DNA of 30,956 nt from Gloeophyllum trabeum ATCC 11539 (taxonomy: Eukaryota; Basidiomycota; Agaricomycetes; Gloeophyllales; Gloeophyllaceae). The stretch's first letter is position 1. The number at the start of each line of letters is the position of its first letter. The notes under the pieces are model-generated. The model was not told where the DNA came from. It saw nothing but the letters and a program-made list of their open reading frames with translations, and made no database searches. Below, in pieces: positions 1 to 10,856 of the stretch. The stretch is from contig NW_006920418.1 in NCBI RefSeq assembly GCF_000344685.1, positions 1,653,642 through 1,684,597 on the forward strand, read 5' to 3'. A program made the translations under genes and the position numbers.

Positions 1-669
<669 letters not shown>

Positions 670-2338
670 ATGGCTCTCCCTCCTCAGCTCTTCAAGGTCT
701 TGGATAATCTCAAGGACCAGGCAAAGGACGCGCTTTGGGCGCTGTCGTCCTGCATATGTCAGCAGTCGGCAAAGGTAAAAATAAATGGAAGGACATGTAC
801 GTTCACTCGCTTGCTGCGCGTCATCCCAGTAGTTGACCGCCTCGGTAGTCGATATCGTCAAGGTCCTCGGGGAGGGAGGCTTCTCATTCGTGTATTTGGC
901 CCAGGATGAAAGCAGCGGGGTGAGCATTCTGTGGTTCTAAGGTACGCGCCTGGCCTAATCCAGAACATATAAGCGGCAATTCGCCCTGAAGAAGATTCGG
1001 TGTCCTACCGGCTCAGAGGGTGTGAAGGAAGCTATGAGGGAGGTGGAAGCCTACAGAAGATTCAAGTACGTGAGTCACCGTACGTTTATGGTTTGCTTGA
1101 CTGACTCCCAACAGACACCCAAACATCATCCGCATCCTGGTACATTCCTCCACTTGCGCAGCTGCGTTATTTCCTATAATGTCTCACAAGGCCGTAGGAC
1201 TCGGCTGTCGTCCAAGACCCAGAAGGCGACGGTAAAATTGTCTACCTCTTCCTCCCCTTATACAAGGTACGCCTACCTCTCGCCTCCGCTCTACCGGCCT
1301 GCGAACGCTCCCTAGCGAGGCAACCTGCAAGACGCTATCAACGCCAACCTCATCAACGGCTCACATTTCTCAGAAAAGGACATGCTACGCCTGTTCAAGG
1401 GGACGTGCGAAGCCGTCCGTGCAATGCACGACTACCACGGGCCCAAGGCATCCACGAATCCTTCCCGGACGAACCTCGGGTCCTCATCTCGGCGGCAGCA
1501 GCGTAGTCCCAGCCCATCTCGACACTCGGACGAGATGCTCCCGCATCCTGAGGGCGATAACGAGGGTGGTTATTCCTACGATGGTGCGAGCGTACCGTTG
1601 GTAACGCGGCAAGCCGAGGACGAGGGAGACGTCGTGTATGACGGAGACCAGGAGCTGGCCAATGATGACCACACCGGCGAGAAGGAATTGATACCATATG
1701 CCCACAGAGATCTGAAACCTGGGTGCGTATCTCCGCCCTCTTTCCAGCTTTGCCCTTCTTACTTGGTGCCTGTAGGAATATTATGATCGCCGACGACGGC
1801 GTCACTCCAATATTAATGGACTTTGGGAGTTGTATGAAGGCCCGGATACCGATCGAGAACCGTTCACAGGCGCTGCTGCAACAGGTCAGCTTAACCCTCA
1901 GATAGCACCTCGCATCGCAGGTTAGCTTATATAAACTGCAGGATATTGCGGCGGAGAAGAGTACCATGGCCTACCGAGCGCCTGAACTCTTCGATGTCAA
2001 GACAGGCATCATGCTTGACGAGAAAGTTGACATATGGGTAAGCCCAGTCTCGGTCGTCGATTCCGCAAGTCCCGTTTTGATATCCCTCGCAGTCACTGGG
2101 CTGCACGCTCTATGCCCTCGCCTACTCTCACTCGCCCTTCGAGAATCTGCAGACGACGGAACAGGGAGGCTCAATAGCCATGGCCGTCATGAATGCGCGG
2201 TACAAGCATCCGGCGTCGTCGTACTCTCAGGGCTTGAACGACTTGATCGACAGTATGCTCAAGGTCAACCCGAAGGATAGGCCAGATATACATCAGGTCA
2301 TCGAGATGACCGATAGGGTATTGCAGAGTCTGAGCTGA
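670..2338 (+). CDS. STK16/Env7-type serine/threonine protein kinase, 9 exons, 413 aa
   Basis: Exons: 670-796, 849-919, 974-1065, 1115-1139, 1198-1266, 1316-1722, 1776-1884, 1942-2037 and 2093-2338; the spliced length is 1242 nt. The product is a complete kinase domain. The glycine loop GEGGFSFV is at residues 50-57, the ATP lysine in ALKK is K72, HRDLKPGN is at 258-265 with catalytic D260, DFG is at 279-281 and YRAPE at 311-315. The order and wording (GSEGVKEAMREVEAYRRF, then HPNIIRIL) match the NAK-family branch holding human STK16 and yeast Env7. Those are lipid-anchored kinases acting at Golgi or vacuole membranes, so a trafficking or vacuole-fusion role is inferred from the family. Between helix E (AMHDYH, to residue 169) and the catalytic loop there is an insertion of about 86 residues rich in Ser, Asp and Glu. 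Similar low-complexity inserts occur in fungal relatives. The neighbouring NmrA-like gene is convergent. Confidence 0.9.
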
Positions 2339-2700
2339 GGCGCTGTGATTGAGTAGAGCTTTCGTATTTATTGCTGGTTTGGTGTGCCCATCGGACTATC
2401 GTTTTCATCATATATCCGCTTTCGTCACGGAGCGATGTGCGTCGTTCCTGCATGGGACTGCGATGACCCGAATTTTGAGGAACTATTCGGGTGGTAGCTG
2501 GAAGCGACCTGCAAGGTTTTAGGCTCTTCTTCCACACCTTGCATTCCGGCCCTGGAGGCCTTCCATCGGAAGCCACTCTCCCGCATATCTGAGTCGATAA
2601 TGGTTGATCTATGCCAGAGAAATACATGCTACGGATTCCAAAGCAACTGGTACTAAATTCTCCCGGATTCATCCCACTTGGGACCGTCCGACGACCCTTG
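2339..2700. other. Convergent 3' intergenic region
   Basis: This lies between the stop of the kinase gene (+) and the stop of the NmrA-like gene (-) and should carry both 3' ends. The antisense frame across it has no recognisable product. I see no repeat and no RNA gene. Confidence 0.5.
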
Positions 2701-3957
2701 TCAAAGGCCCTTCGTCCTCTCAAGGTTGAAAGGCTGACCTCCGCTATCTTGGACGTCCTTCAACAAATCTCCGCGCAGCTTCCCCTCGTATCTTACTTCC
2801 TTCATCCACTTCTCTAGGGAGCGAGTCCCGGGATGGACCTTTCTAATCCACTCCATATCTCGCTTGACAATGTCATCCCTCCACACCCTCCAGAAGCCCG
2901 AAAAATTTTGCCTCCAAGTGGTCGTCCCGTCACCTACCTTCTGCTCCCGCGCGACAGGTCTATCGATACCATTCAAGTTCGCGAACCACTCATCGAGCGA
3001 CTGCTTCACGAAGATAGCCTTGTTACCCGTGACCGTCTGGAAGCTAGCGACGAGGTAGTCCCACCCGACAATGTCGCTGGCGATCTCGAGATCCTTCGTG
3101 GATGTCTTCGCACGGTGGTCAAACGTGTAGCGCGCCCACCAGCCGAGGTCACCCAGGGCGATCATGGGGACATGCCCGTTCCCCACTGGACTGGCAAACA
3201 CGTACGTGCCGTCTTCGCGTTTGTTAAGAGGGCCGAACATGTGCTATTCAAGAAGTCGTGTTAAGGGGCTATCCGGCTGCATGCATGAGTTGAACGGCTT
3301 ACGATATTCAGCATCTCCATGTAGGGTCCGGTGGTGACCACGGACCAGGACATATCGTTATCACTCACTACGGAAGGTTGTGCTTTCATCCAGTCAGCGA
3401 CCCTGCCCTTGGCATTGTAGTGGTCGCACTTGTAGTCCGGGTTGTAGTTAGCCAGCTGAATGCTCACATCAGCGGGCGAATGCAAACGGGGGAAGGAAAT
3501 AGGCATTCTACCTTGGTCACATAATCGAGGTTGCTCCAAACGTAGTGCCTGACCGACTTGACTTGCTTCGCTAGTTCGAAGATCCTCATTCCTATGTAGA
3601 TCTCCTTCTGTTCTGTGATCACGAAACCATCCGTGTTGACCCAAGCGCCGTAGACGCCTGTCAAGGCTTTCTCCACGACAGCAAAGTCATCCACTGAGCC
3701 TAGAATTGAAGCAGTCAGAGTCTTAGTAGTGCATAACCGCTATCACAAATTCAAATCCTTTACGGACCTTGGACCAGCTCCACGCCTTTCCCTGCCAATG
3801 CGCGGGCGCGGTCATTGTTAGGGTTGCGCGTGAGTGCCCGTATGGCATACGGTGACGGCGTGCCGTCATCGCTAGGCGCAAGCAGAGCATCTATGACCGC
3901 GAGCCCCTGGGCACCCGTTGCGCCAATAACGAGGATGAGTTTCTTTGAATTAGACAT
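2701..3957 (-). CDS. NmrA-like NAD(P)-binding Rossmann protein, 4 exons, 357 aa
   Basis: Exons in transcription order: 3957-3768, 3699-3512, 3455-3303 and 3243-2701 (1074 nt spliced). The N-terminus [18 protein letters not shown] carries the GxxGxxG dinucleotide-binding motif of atypical short-chain dehydrogenases. It is followed by ALTRNP (the NADP-sensing type of second strand) and, later, [12 protein letters not shown] and [11 protein letters not shown]. The length of about 350 residues and the order of these blocks fit the NmrA/HSCARG family. Its members bind NAD(P) and act as redox sensors or regulators (NmrA restrains the nitrogen GATA activator AreA) or as reductases. The actual substrate or partner cannot be read from the sequence. 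The start is the first ATG in frame immediately before the Rossmann strand. An 82-bp hairpin sits about 95 bp upstream of that start. Confidence 0.85.
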
Positions 3958-4653
3958 GTCGACCTTCGAAAGCTGTGATTTTTACCCTAATTACGCGAGC
4001 ACGACAGCACCTTTTATACGCAATAGGGCGCTTATGGCTCTCTAAAGCCCGCCTGACTGCGAGACACAAGTCAGCCCCTCGGTCCCGGTCGGGCTGATGA
4101 CCGAGGGGAAGTCTTGAGTATCGCAGTCAGGCTGTGGTACGATTGCGCGATACCCTCTAGGAAAGCTTTGTCAAGGGATACTGAAGTCAATACTGTCGTG
4201 CCTTCCAGCTCGGGCAGCAAAAGGATGGCCGACTGGAGCGAAGTAAACACGAACTACAAAGAAGCACAGTGATGTGTCACAGTCGGATGCAAAAACACAG
4301 TCACGCGATATGTCGTCGCGAGCGTAGATAGACAACGCCGGGCTGCACGGCAACGGACCGCGTCGGTCATAAAGTCGGATTTGACGACTGCTCGATAAGG
4401 CTCGGGGAGTGTGAATCAGCAGCAAGGCCCTGCCAGGAATTCTTGCGCATTACCGCAATGTTGCCCGACCGTGATACTTACCCTTATTTGGGACCCTACT
4501 CGATATTGGGGAAGAGTTGGCTACAAGACGATCATGACCATAACGAGCCTGCATATTTCCTATGGTCTCTTCGAAGTTGCATAGATACCTGAGACAGATC
4601 CACTTTCCTACCCACGAAAGAAAAGTCATCAAGAAGTGACCCCTTGGCCGGAC
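3958..4653. other. Intergenic region with hairpin; promoter of NmrA-like gene
   Basis: It holds the presumed promoter of the leftward NmrA-like gene, the 82-bp hairpin described separately, and the 3' flank of the zinc-finger gene ending at 4654. Two minus-strand open frames of 60-84 codons (near 4171-4425 and 4450-4632) have no recognisable motif and look like chance. Confidence 0.45.
4051..4132. repeat. 82-bp near-perfect inverted repeat (hairpin)
   Basis: The outer arms are perfect over 12 bp: GCCTGACTGCGA at 4051-4062 and its reverse complement at 4121-4132. The inner arms are perfect over 10 bp: CCCCTCGGTC at 4075-4084 and its reverse complement at 4099-4108. The two 12-base connecting segments (4063-4074 and 4109-4120) have equal length and pair at 7 of 12 positions. 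The whole is therefore a 34-bp stem with 29 pairs and a 14-nt loop (4085-4098). It could be a tiny MITE relic, a structured transcript or a cruciform or operator-like site. No target-site duplication is visible. Confidence 0.8.
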
Positions 4654-5914
4654 TCACTTCGCCTTGACCTTCTTGCCCCTCTGCCTTCTGGCCCACTCCT
4701 TCTTCGCCGGAGAAACACCATTAGCAGCCCCGTCCAGCTTCGCTTTCTTCGCAGGAGGCTCATCCTTCCCCTCACCGGACTGCCTTGTCGTCCCCTTACT
4801 ACCCCGCTCGTGTATCATCTTCTGCTTCTTCTTCTTGGACACTATTTTCTTTCCTTCATGCTTCTGTTTCTCAGTCTCCGCCTGCGCTTTATCCTTGTCC
4901 TTGCGCATCCTCTCCGCCCGCGGCCCAGATTTATTTTTGGTCTTCCCTTTGCCTTTTGAGGGCGAACCGTCGCCGAGCGGAACGAAATCGTCTCCAAAGT
5001 CAGCCTTCGGCGCAGCGGAAGTTGCGGCATCGGGCTGGGCTGGTTCAATAACTGAAGCACCGGACGCATCAGCCTCCGCTTTCTTCTTTTTCTCCTTCTC
5101 CTCCCGTGCTTTACGTTTGGCTTCCTTTTGCCGTCTTCGTTTCTCTTCTATAGCCGCTAGTCTTGCTTTCTGCACGACAGGACAAAGGAACAGTTTAAGT
5201 GTAACACAGGGACTTAGCTTAGGATGCAACGCACCCGTTTCTCTGCACGCTTGGAGTTTGCGGATATCGGAGGCGGAAGCGGGGTCGTGGATACCACTGT
5301 CCGTACATCTGCATCTTTATCCACATCAGGAGAGTTCGCTGCTTTGACAAAACGCCTGTAGCGACGTTTGTGGCCCTAAAAAAAGAAGGTTTAAAACGAA
5401 CATGATCACCGTGCAAATGGTATCTACGCACACCTGACTCCAGGTGGACCTCTGCCATCCTTTTGTTTTTGAGGATTTTGCCTGGACACACAATGCAGGC
5501 TTGAATTTCGGGGTCAAGGGATTTGATGTAAGTGGGGTTTGACAGCGCTTCGGCGACGGTCATTGCAAATGGGACCTCATTTGCTCCTCGCTCATGGCTT
5601 TCTTCTTCCTCTTCTTCCTCCCCATCTTCTTCGCTCACTTCTTCGTCATCGCTTCCCTCATCATCATCACCCTCGTCTTCGTCCGAGCGCTTCCTCTTCC
5701 TGCCGTTTGACCCATCCTCCTGTGCGCTCTCCGAGCCATGCTCGTCCCCGCTGCCATTCTCAGATACGAGCTCTCCTTCATCACTGTCGCTATCGCTCTC
5801 ATCCGAGTCAGTGTCGACCATATTCAACCCTAGAGCCTCCTTCATCTCCGAGTCGAGGCCGAGCTCTTCCTCCTTTGCAGCCTTTTTGAGACGTTTCTCC
5901 ACGCGTTTGAACAT
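4654..5914 (-). CDS. Probable nucleolar, charged U1-type C2H2 zinc-finger protein, 3 exons, 379 aa
   Basis: Exons in transcription order: 5914-5432, 5375-5235 and 5169-4654 (1140 nt spliced). The first third is basic at its start (MFKRVEKRLKKAAKEEE) and then strongly acidic, with long Asp/Glu/Ser runs typical of nucleolar and ribosome-assembly factors. A single zinc finger follows at about residues 140-163: CIVC, then 13 residues, then HLESGGH, i.e. the C-x2-C...H-x5-H spacing of the U1/matrin type. The His pair is completed only if the first intron uses the GTGCGT donor at 5431, which also keeps the frame. The C-terminal half is Lys/Arg-rich with several possible nuclear localisation signals and a predicted helical stretch (EEKRRRQKEAKRKAREEKE). 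A role in ribosome biogenesis or RNA binding is inferred from composition and finger type; I cannot name an orthologue. Divergent from VPS51. Confidence 0.75.
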
Positions 5915-6132
5915 GATTTATAGCTCTTGAAGCTCAGTCCCTACAGGCGGGACGTTGACTTGCAATAATATATCCCAGACCAAGGCAGCAGCCGGAAGTG
6001 TTCGTGCAGAATAGAGCCCGTCCTGTCCTGAGTTGATAGTCTGGTAGATCGAGAGAACCAAAAATAGCTCGCGAAAGCAGCAATTATGATCGGAGTATTT
6101 AGGTTAGGGTTTCCCCAGCCTTCAGCTGGCTT
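5915..6132. promoter_or_regulatory. Bidirectional promoter with telomere-like box (6099-6112)
   Basis: The 218 bp between the divergent start codons of the zinc-finger gene and VPS51 must hold both promoters. At 6099-6112 it contains TTAGGTTAGGGTTT, close to the TTAGGG fungal telomere unit. Such 'telo-boxes' (Tbf1-type sites in yeasts) occur in promoters of ribosome-biogenesis genes, which fits the inferred role of the leftward gene. That a Tbf1-like factor uses the site here is inference. Confidence 0.45.
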
Positions 6133-6844
6133 ATGATGTCTAACCTGCCTGTGTCTCCCATCACGCCCTCTAAACGCCTACCCCCGCCATCGCCACTGCG
6201 ATCTGCAACGCTTCCAGTACCACCGACATCCCCGCTTCCAGGTGATAGAGAGCGCAAGCAGAGCAGCAGGGCAAGGGATCTACTCAGGAAGCACTATGGA
6301 CTCGGAGTCGGTGTGCCGCAGCCCAGTGGCAAAGAGAGAGATCCGATGGACTTGGGTAAGTGTACCTTCTCTTGATTGTCCAATCAGTTATACTGAGTTG
6401 TCTCGGGTAGATTCGCCAGCATTTGACGCGAAGGCATATTATGACCAGTTAATCACGACCGCTTCCTTGCCTACTCTGCTTAGACGCGAGAACGAGCTGT
6501 TATCTGGTCAGTTTTTTCCCCTCCTGTCCCTTGATTAACCATACCTACATCAGGTTTAGAAATCCGTCAATTAGATAGCGAACGCCAAGCCTTGGTATAC
6601 AACCACCATCATGAACTCATTGCTGCCAGCGACACGATAGCTGCTGTGCGTTCCGACTTACTCTGTTACCTTCTATCCTCTCTGATGCATTTGTCCGGTT
6701 GTACAGATGAAAACACGCGCGGAGTCCCTGGACCCCGATCTTGACCGCCTCCGCGAGATCTTCTCGGAAATATCTAGGCTGGGAGCGGATGTAGCAGTCG
6801 AGACGGAGCAGGTGCCACCGCACTGTGAAGCGGACAAGTCATAA
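6133..6844 (+). CDS. VPS51: Vps51, GARP/EARP tethering complex subunit, 4 exons, 182 aa
   Basis: Exons: 6133-6355, 6411-6506, 6554-6645 and 6707-6844 (549 nt spliced). A Pro/Ser-rich start is followed by RARDLLRKHYGL, AFDAKAYYDQLI, LLRRENELLS, IRQLDSERQALVYNHHHELI and ASDTIAAMKTRAESLD. This is the conserved Vps51/Vps67 block, which forms the helical N-terminal region of GARP subunits and in yeast binds the SNARE Tlg1. The complex tethers endosome-derived vesicles to the trans-Golgi. The length is close to yeast Vps51 (about 160 aa). Two adjacent ATG codons begin the frame; either could serve. The 3' end is less sure: another open stretch runs from about 6888 to 7049 in a different frame, and a splice after GAG CAG (donor GTGCCA) could give another C-terminus. 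Confidence 0.88.
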
Positions 6845-7337
6845 ATACGCCTTCCACGCGTGACGAAGCTATACCGTCCTACCGGGCATGATGGGCTGGA
6901 TCGCTTCTCTTATGCGGTCCGTGGGCCGATACGCCCTCGGCCTGAGAGACGATCGTCTTTCAGGGCTGTCATCCGCAGCACCAATCACTGGCACGGTGTC
7001 GCATAAGCCCAGACGGCGAGGGTTGCTGGAACGAGTGCTAAGGAAATGACTTACGCTGTACGAGCCTAAATACTCATGTGGATCGCGGCGCTTCTACTGT
7101 GAATTTGGATGGATCCTGGTTTCTCTTGCCCTGTATTATGCCCCTCCACCCCATTGATGATCAAGCCTTCGTAGCTGACAGGCTGTTGTGTCTTGTCAAA
7201 CGTATTGGAGTGCTACTAATAGTACAAAGAGAAAAAATTGACCGATACAAACCAACGGTACTGTACGTTTACATATACTTCTCCATCGTACATTCTCTTT
7301 AACATGGACTCGCACTTGCGCTATAGATATGGGTATA
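6845..7337. other. Convergent intergenic region with a short unassigned open stretch
   Basis: It lies between the stops of VPS51 (+) and the DUF427 gene (-). On the plus strand an ATG-ATG start near 6888 opens about 53 codons (GMMGWIASLMRSVGRYALG... ending ...LLERVLRK), stopping at about 7049. It could be part of an alternative VPS51 3' exon or chance. The remainder (7050-7337) shows nothing recognisable. Confidence 0.4.
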
Positions 7338-8253
7338 TCAGGCTTTCTGATCCCGGCGGAAAGGAGTCTTGGGTCTCGGCTGCTTCTCCCCGTCAAGCCA
7401 CACGTCGAGCTTCTCGTCGTAGAACGCCAAGCAGCCCTTGACGTCCGCACATTCGGCATAAGGACTGTCGTAGTACCAGACAACGTTCTCAACCAACTTG
7501 CCATTTGGGAGGCGCACATTGAAGTAGTTAGCATCGCCCTGACAAGGGGAGATGCAACGTCAGCTATGTCGACCGTTGACGAGCAGAATCGACCTACCTT
7601 GTATGGGCAGTGCGTAGTCAGTTCGGACGGTTCGAGCAGGTCCATCCGGCAATCGCTTCTCGGTATGTAGTACCGAGTGATCAACCCCGTCTCAAACAAC
7701 AGACGAGGTTGTTGGGAGTTGGCGACCTCCACGCCTTCGACCTCCACGCGGACATGACGGGACGACGGTAGTACATCAATCCTCTACAGTCTGTGTATGA
7801 GTCTCCTTCTGCCACAATGGATGTAAACAAGGGAATAGACCCCACCACCTTATACGGATCCTTGGGGTGCCCGGTAAACTGCTTGTCTTCTTCGAACCAC
7901 GCGTCCATCGCACTCGCTGCAAGCTTGATCAGTCCTTTCAGATCGCCCTGTGTGAATTGCGTCGCTGCGCCCTCCGCACGACGGCCCTCTACAACTACAT
8001 CGTAAGTGTTTGTCCCTGCCTTCTCTTGAAGGAATTCCTTCGGGATGTCAGAAGCGACGAAGTAGTAGACCGGGTAGTTTGGGTGCTCCCAGCTGGCAGA
8101 GAGGTCTTGGTTACCATCGTCGCGCGACTAGTGAACGAGACTGATACATGCTTACACGAGTTTGGCATTCCTGGTGTCTACTATGCATTTATCGTTGAAG
8201 TATACGTGGACGCGTTTGGGGGACGTTTCCACATGTGGCAACGTGAAACTCAT
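7338..8253 (-). CDS. Tandem DUF427 (NTP_transf_9) protein, 4 exons, 242 aa
   Basis: Exons in transcription order: 8253-8156, 8092-7849, 7783-7598 and 7538-7338 (729 nt spliced). The protein holds two copies of the DUF427 fold. The first half reads PKRVHVYFNDKCIVDT ... LVWEHPNYPVYYF; the second reads RIDVLPSSRHVRVEVEG ... YYIPRSDCRMDLLEP ... THCPYKGDANYF ... VVWYYDSPYAECADVKG, then LAFYDEKLDVWLDGE. Pfam files the family as a putative nucleotidyltransferase-like domain (PF04248) of unknown function; two-copy forms are usual in fungi. The first intron was placed with acceptor ...CTGCCAG because only that choice restores the family-typical LVWEHP junction. The start codon gives a short leader MSFTLPHVETSPKR. 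No localisation signal was seen, so it is probably cytosolic. It is convergent with VPS51. Confidence 0.87.
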
Positions 8254-8845
8254 GATTTACCACTGGAAGTTCTAGTCGGGTGAGGGGTACAGTACCCGGT
8301 ACAATATGCTCAGATACACGACAAGACTCACGTAGATCGCTTTTGTGTCCCGACGAGCTTGGTCTTAGCAATCGGTGCTCAAACGCGGGTCCGGCGGTTG
8401 CCGAAGACTCCTCGGCTGCGTGCCATCCAATAGCAACTCGTAGTTCTTGCTGGCAGCGACGAACTTGAAGTCACTGTCCCCCGGCTGCCCTCATGTTACT
8501 GTGCCGTCTGCGTTCACTGAACCATGTTTGGATGACACACGATACATTGTTCGCAAAGCGGGATAACGTCCTTGTGGAAGCAAACCCGATCGACCATTTG
8601 AATCCGAACCGGGTCCGTTCGAGGACCGTCCCGAGCCTTTCTTCCCGCCCTCGCGACCCCTCACTTCCGTCATGCCAATGTAATCTTGGGACATCCTCCC
8701 CCGGCACTTTTGATGATAATAGGAATATGGAGCATCGCTCTTTTGCTTCGGACGCCACTTCAACTGAAGCGAACTACCAGCACCACCTCTCGGACCTGCA
8801 AAGGGATAGACTTTATTAATATTCCTAAATTATAGACCTTTCGTC
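8254..8845. other. Unassigned region with minus-strand coding-like fragments
   Basis: This is the upstream flank of the DUF427 gene and of the decayed receptor copy. The minus strand contains open frames of about 90 codons (roughly 8763-8491 and 8758-8471) and a short sensible-looking stretch FKFVAASKNYELLLDG near 8470-8423, each in a different frame. I could not join them into one model or recognise a family. They may be relics of a gene. Confidence 0.35.
8576..8594 (+). repeat. 19-bp motif shared upstream of both receptor copies (first copy)
   Basis: GGAAGCAAACCCGATCGAC lies 270 bp before the start of the decayed receptor copy. It matches 18 of 19 bases with the motif at 10857-10875, at a similar distance before the intact copy. 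It supports segmental duplication and could also be a retained promoter or coding element. Confidence 0.5.
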
Positions 8846-10160
8846 ATGTTCCGGGGGGGGAGGAGCAGAAAGTCGAATATTACTTCTGGATGCAGATCGT
8901 CGGCAACTGACTCTCTTATCGTGTCGTCTCTGTGGCCATCGGGGTACCTTCCGTCCGTCCTTTCCCTGGATTCGCACTCTCTTGCTGACTTGAGACGCCC
9001 CTTCTTGCTCGTGGTCTTAGTTACCACTCGAGTCCCACTGCCACCTTCTTTATATCATTCTGGCTGATAAGCATCATGTCCAGGTGTCCTTATGTTGTGC
9101 GTTTCCTGTTATTCCTTGCTCGACAGGTACTGACAGTGAACACACCATGTTTCACGCTGGGATCGCCTCTGTAACCAGGCGTATGTGTCGCAAGCGCAGT
9201 GTTCACTTCGGTTATATCGCCCATGTACGTGCTCATCGTCGCTTTCTCGCATAAGATACTTGTCTTCCCCTTAGTAATGCTGCCGCATCGTTCACACTCA
9301 CTTCTCATGTCCGCTAGTGTCCCATTACGTGACACCGTCGTGATTACTGACACACTTCTCGCAGTTTTGGTGCAACGCGAGATGCGCGACGACGAAGCCA
9401 GTCAAGAAGGCTTACCCAGACAAACGCTCGTTGAAAATCTCCGTATAACTGGCTGATGCTTCTTTCTCCTCTTACAATGCGCTCAACTTGCGATGTTGCT
9501 ACATGGATGCGGACTCTGCTGGGTGACTGCTGCAGTGATCGCAAGTTAAGATTCTTGAGTCAATAATATTTCCCCTATTCACGCAGTTGATGTTACAGAC
9601 CGGCCTCAAAAACCAGCCCGAAGTGGTAAGAAAGGTCTTCTGCTGTGCCATAGACATTCAGAACTTCTTCGTGGTCTCCTAAATAGTGGTTCACCATTTC
9701 GCTCATGTCCGCCTATGTTGTTTAGCGACATGATTATAAGTATCTTCAGCTTGATATTCATGTTTTCGGCTTTCATATTCTCCGGTGGGCCGAATCAGCT
9801 GCATGCCATACAGCCACACTAATAGCTACAGCGCCGGTTTTGCTCGTTATAATCAAGATTCGGGTCCGCGAGCTTGACATCGATTTCATTGTTGGGTCGA
9901 TCGTATTCTCAGCCTATCTCTACGTCGGAACGTGTTTCGTTATCGGTGCCGTATGGGATTGGTCAAGTATCAGTTGAAGTCGATATGCATGAATGCATAC
10001 ATCACTGATAATCGTTCGGCTACAGCTTACGGCATACATGTTCGCTGCTATATGTACGTCTCCTGTATCTTCTCTGTTGGATCCTACTGAGTCTGCATTC
10101 AACAGTCCCACTCACTATCTACCCATATTTGGTCTACCCAGAGGCATCCTGTATGCTAAC
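8846..10160 (+). pseudogene. Decayed tandem copy of the seven-helix receptor-like gene
   Basis: Block by block this matches the downstream intact gene in order: VEYYFWMQIVG (near 8871) against LEAYFWIQFIG; GVCVASAVFTSVISP (near 9179) against GVCVASYIFSTIVTP; INAAASFTLT (near 9273) against ITASASFSLT; FWCNARCAT against VWYSILCAT; TGLKNQPEVVRKVFCCAID (9599 on) against VGLKNRDHIARAVLYCTID; SIFSLIF; FSAYLYVG against FIAYLFIG; and YLPIFGLPRGIL at the seventh helix. The reading frame is broken repeatedly: the ATG at 8846 is out of frame with the first helix after an 8-G run (8853-8860); a stop (8908-8910) follows IVGN; phase is lost again before GVCVAS; and helix 4 (LAMLLHGCGLCW, near 9485) has no AG acceptor in front of it. 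The long C-terminal tail is not recognisable. Some breaks could be assembly errors, but several independent ones argue for a pseudogene. Confidence 0.72.
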
Positions 10161-10183
10161 AAGCGCGGACATGGCCGAAGTTC

Positions 10184-10393
10184 CTATTCTAGTCCGTTGC
10201 TGATCTTCGAAAGCGCCTCCATCAGAGCAAATTGGACGGAGGGAAATAGTATGACTCCTGCGATGAACAAGATGGCGTGTTCGCCTTCGCGGGTCCTAGC
10301 AATGGATGTGGATGTCAGGCGAAGTTTCCGACCTTCGCGTTCACTCACGTCCAACCATTCCTCATTTATCTGAGCGATTCGGAGACGCTGTAT
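10184..10393 (-). other. Candidate terminal exon of an unrecognised minus-strand gene
   Basis: A pyrimidine-rich stretch ending TTGTTTCAG directly precedes an open frame of 69 codons. It reads IQRLRIAQINEEWLDVSE, then a basic Thr/Ser stretch, then EGEHAILFIAGVILFPSVQF and a short end SKISNGLE, then TAG. The composition (charged helix followed by one hydrophobic, probably membrane-spanning segment) looks coding rather than random. I do not recognise the family. The upstream minus-strand pieces around 10640-10550 do not join to it in phase without an unusual splice, so it may be a gene fragment. It overlaps the degenerate tail of the decayed receptor copy on the other strand. Confidence 0.35.
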
Positions 10394-10856
10394 CTGAAAC
10401 AAGAATCCGATGTAGGGCCTTGAATCATGACCTCTCCGTTAATTCCTCAATTATGATGACATGAGAATCGTCTGAAGTGGATTGATGCCGCGCTTCAAAC
10501 GGTTATTATAATAGCTCCCATCTATGTAACAGGGGTTCCTCAAAGAGTGTCCAGGAATAAATCGCATACCATCATCGTGAAACGGCGGGATAGCAAGATC
10601 TTGAGCTGCGCTGAGACTGTCCGAATCCACCATAAAGGAAAGTCCGGCAATAGCCGAAAGGGCACCCCTGTTCCTATGTCAATCCGGCGAGAGTCTACCA
10701 GGCAATTTACTCAAGGTCACTCGCACTATTTTTTATAATCCTTCGAGTACAATATGCATAAATTTGATACTGTTGGAGGAATACTAGTACGAAGCTGGTG
10801 TGGCCGAACATCGTTCCAGCGGGCCTCGACGACGCCCCGGCCGTATCGTGACTCGC

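Noticed and set aside
4664..5930. Plus-strand frames of 227 and 132 codons opposite the zinc-finger gene
   Set aside because: They are Ser/Phe/Leu-rich antisense readings of Lys/Glu-rich coding sequence; the minus-strand model has splice signals and a zinc finger.
8491..8560. CIVCH (CxxCH, haem-like) motif in a minus-strand frame
   Set aside because: It is a five-residue match in a short frame with stops close by and no cytochrome context.
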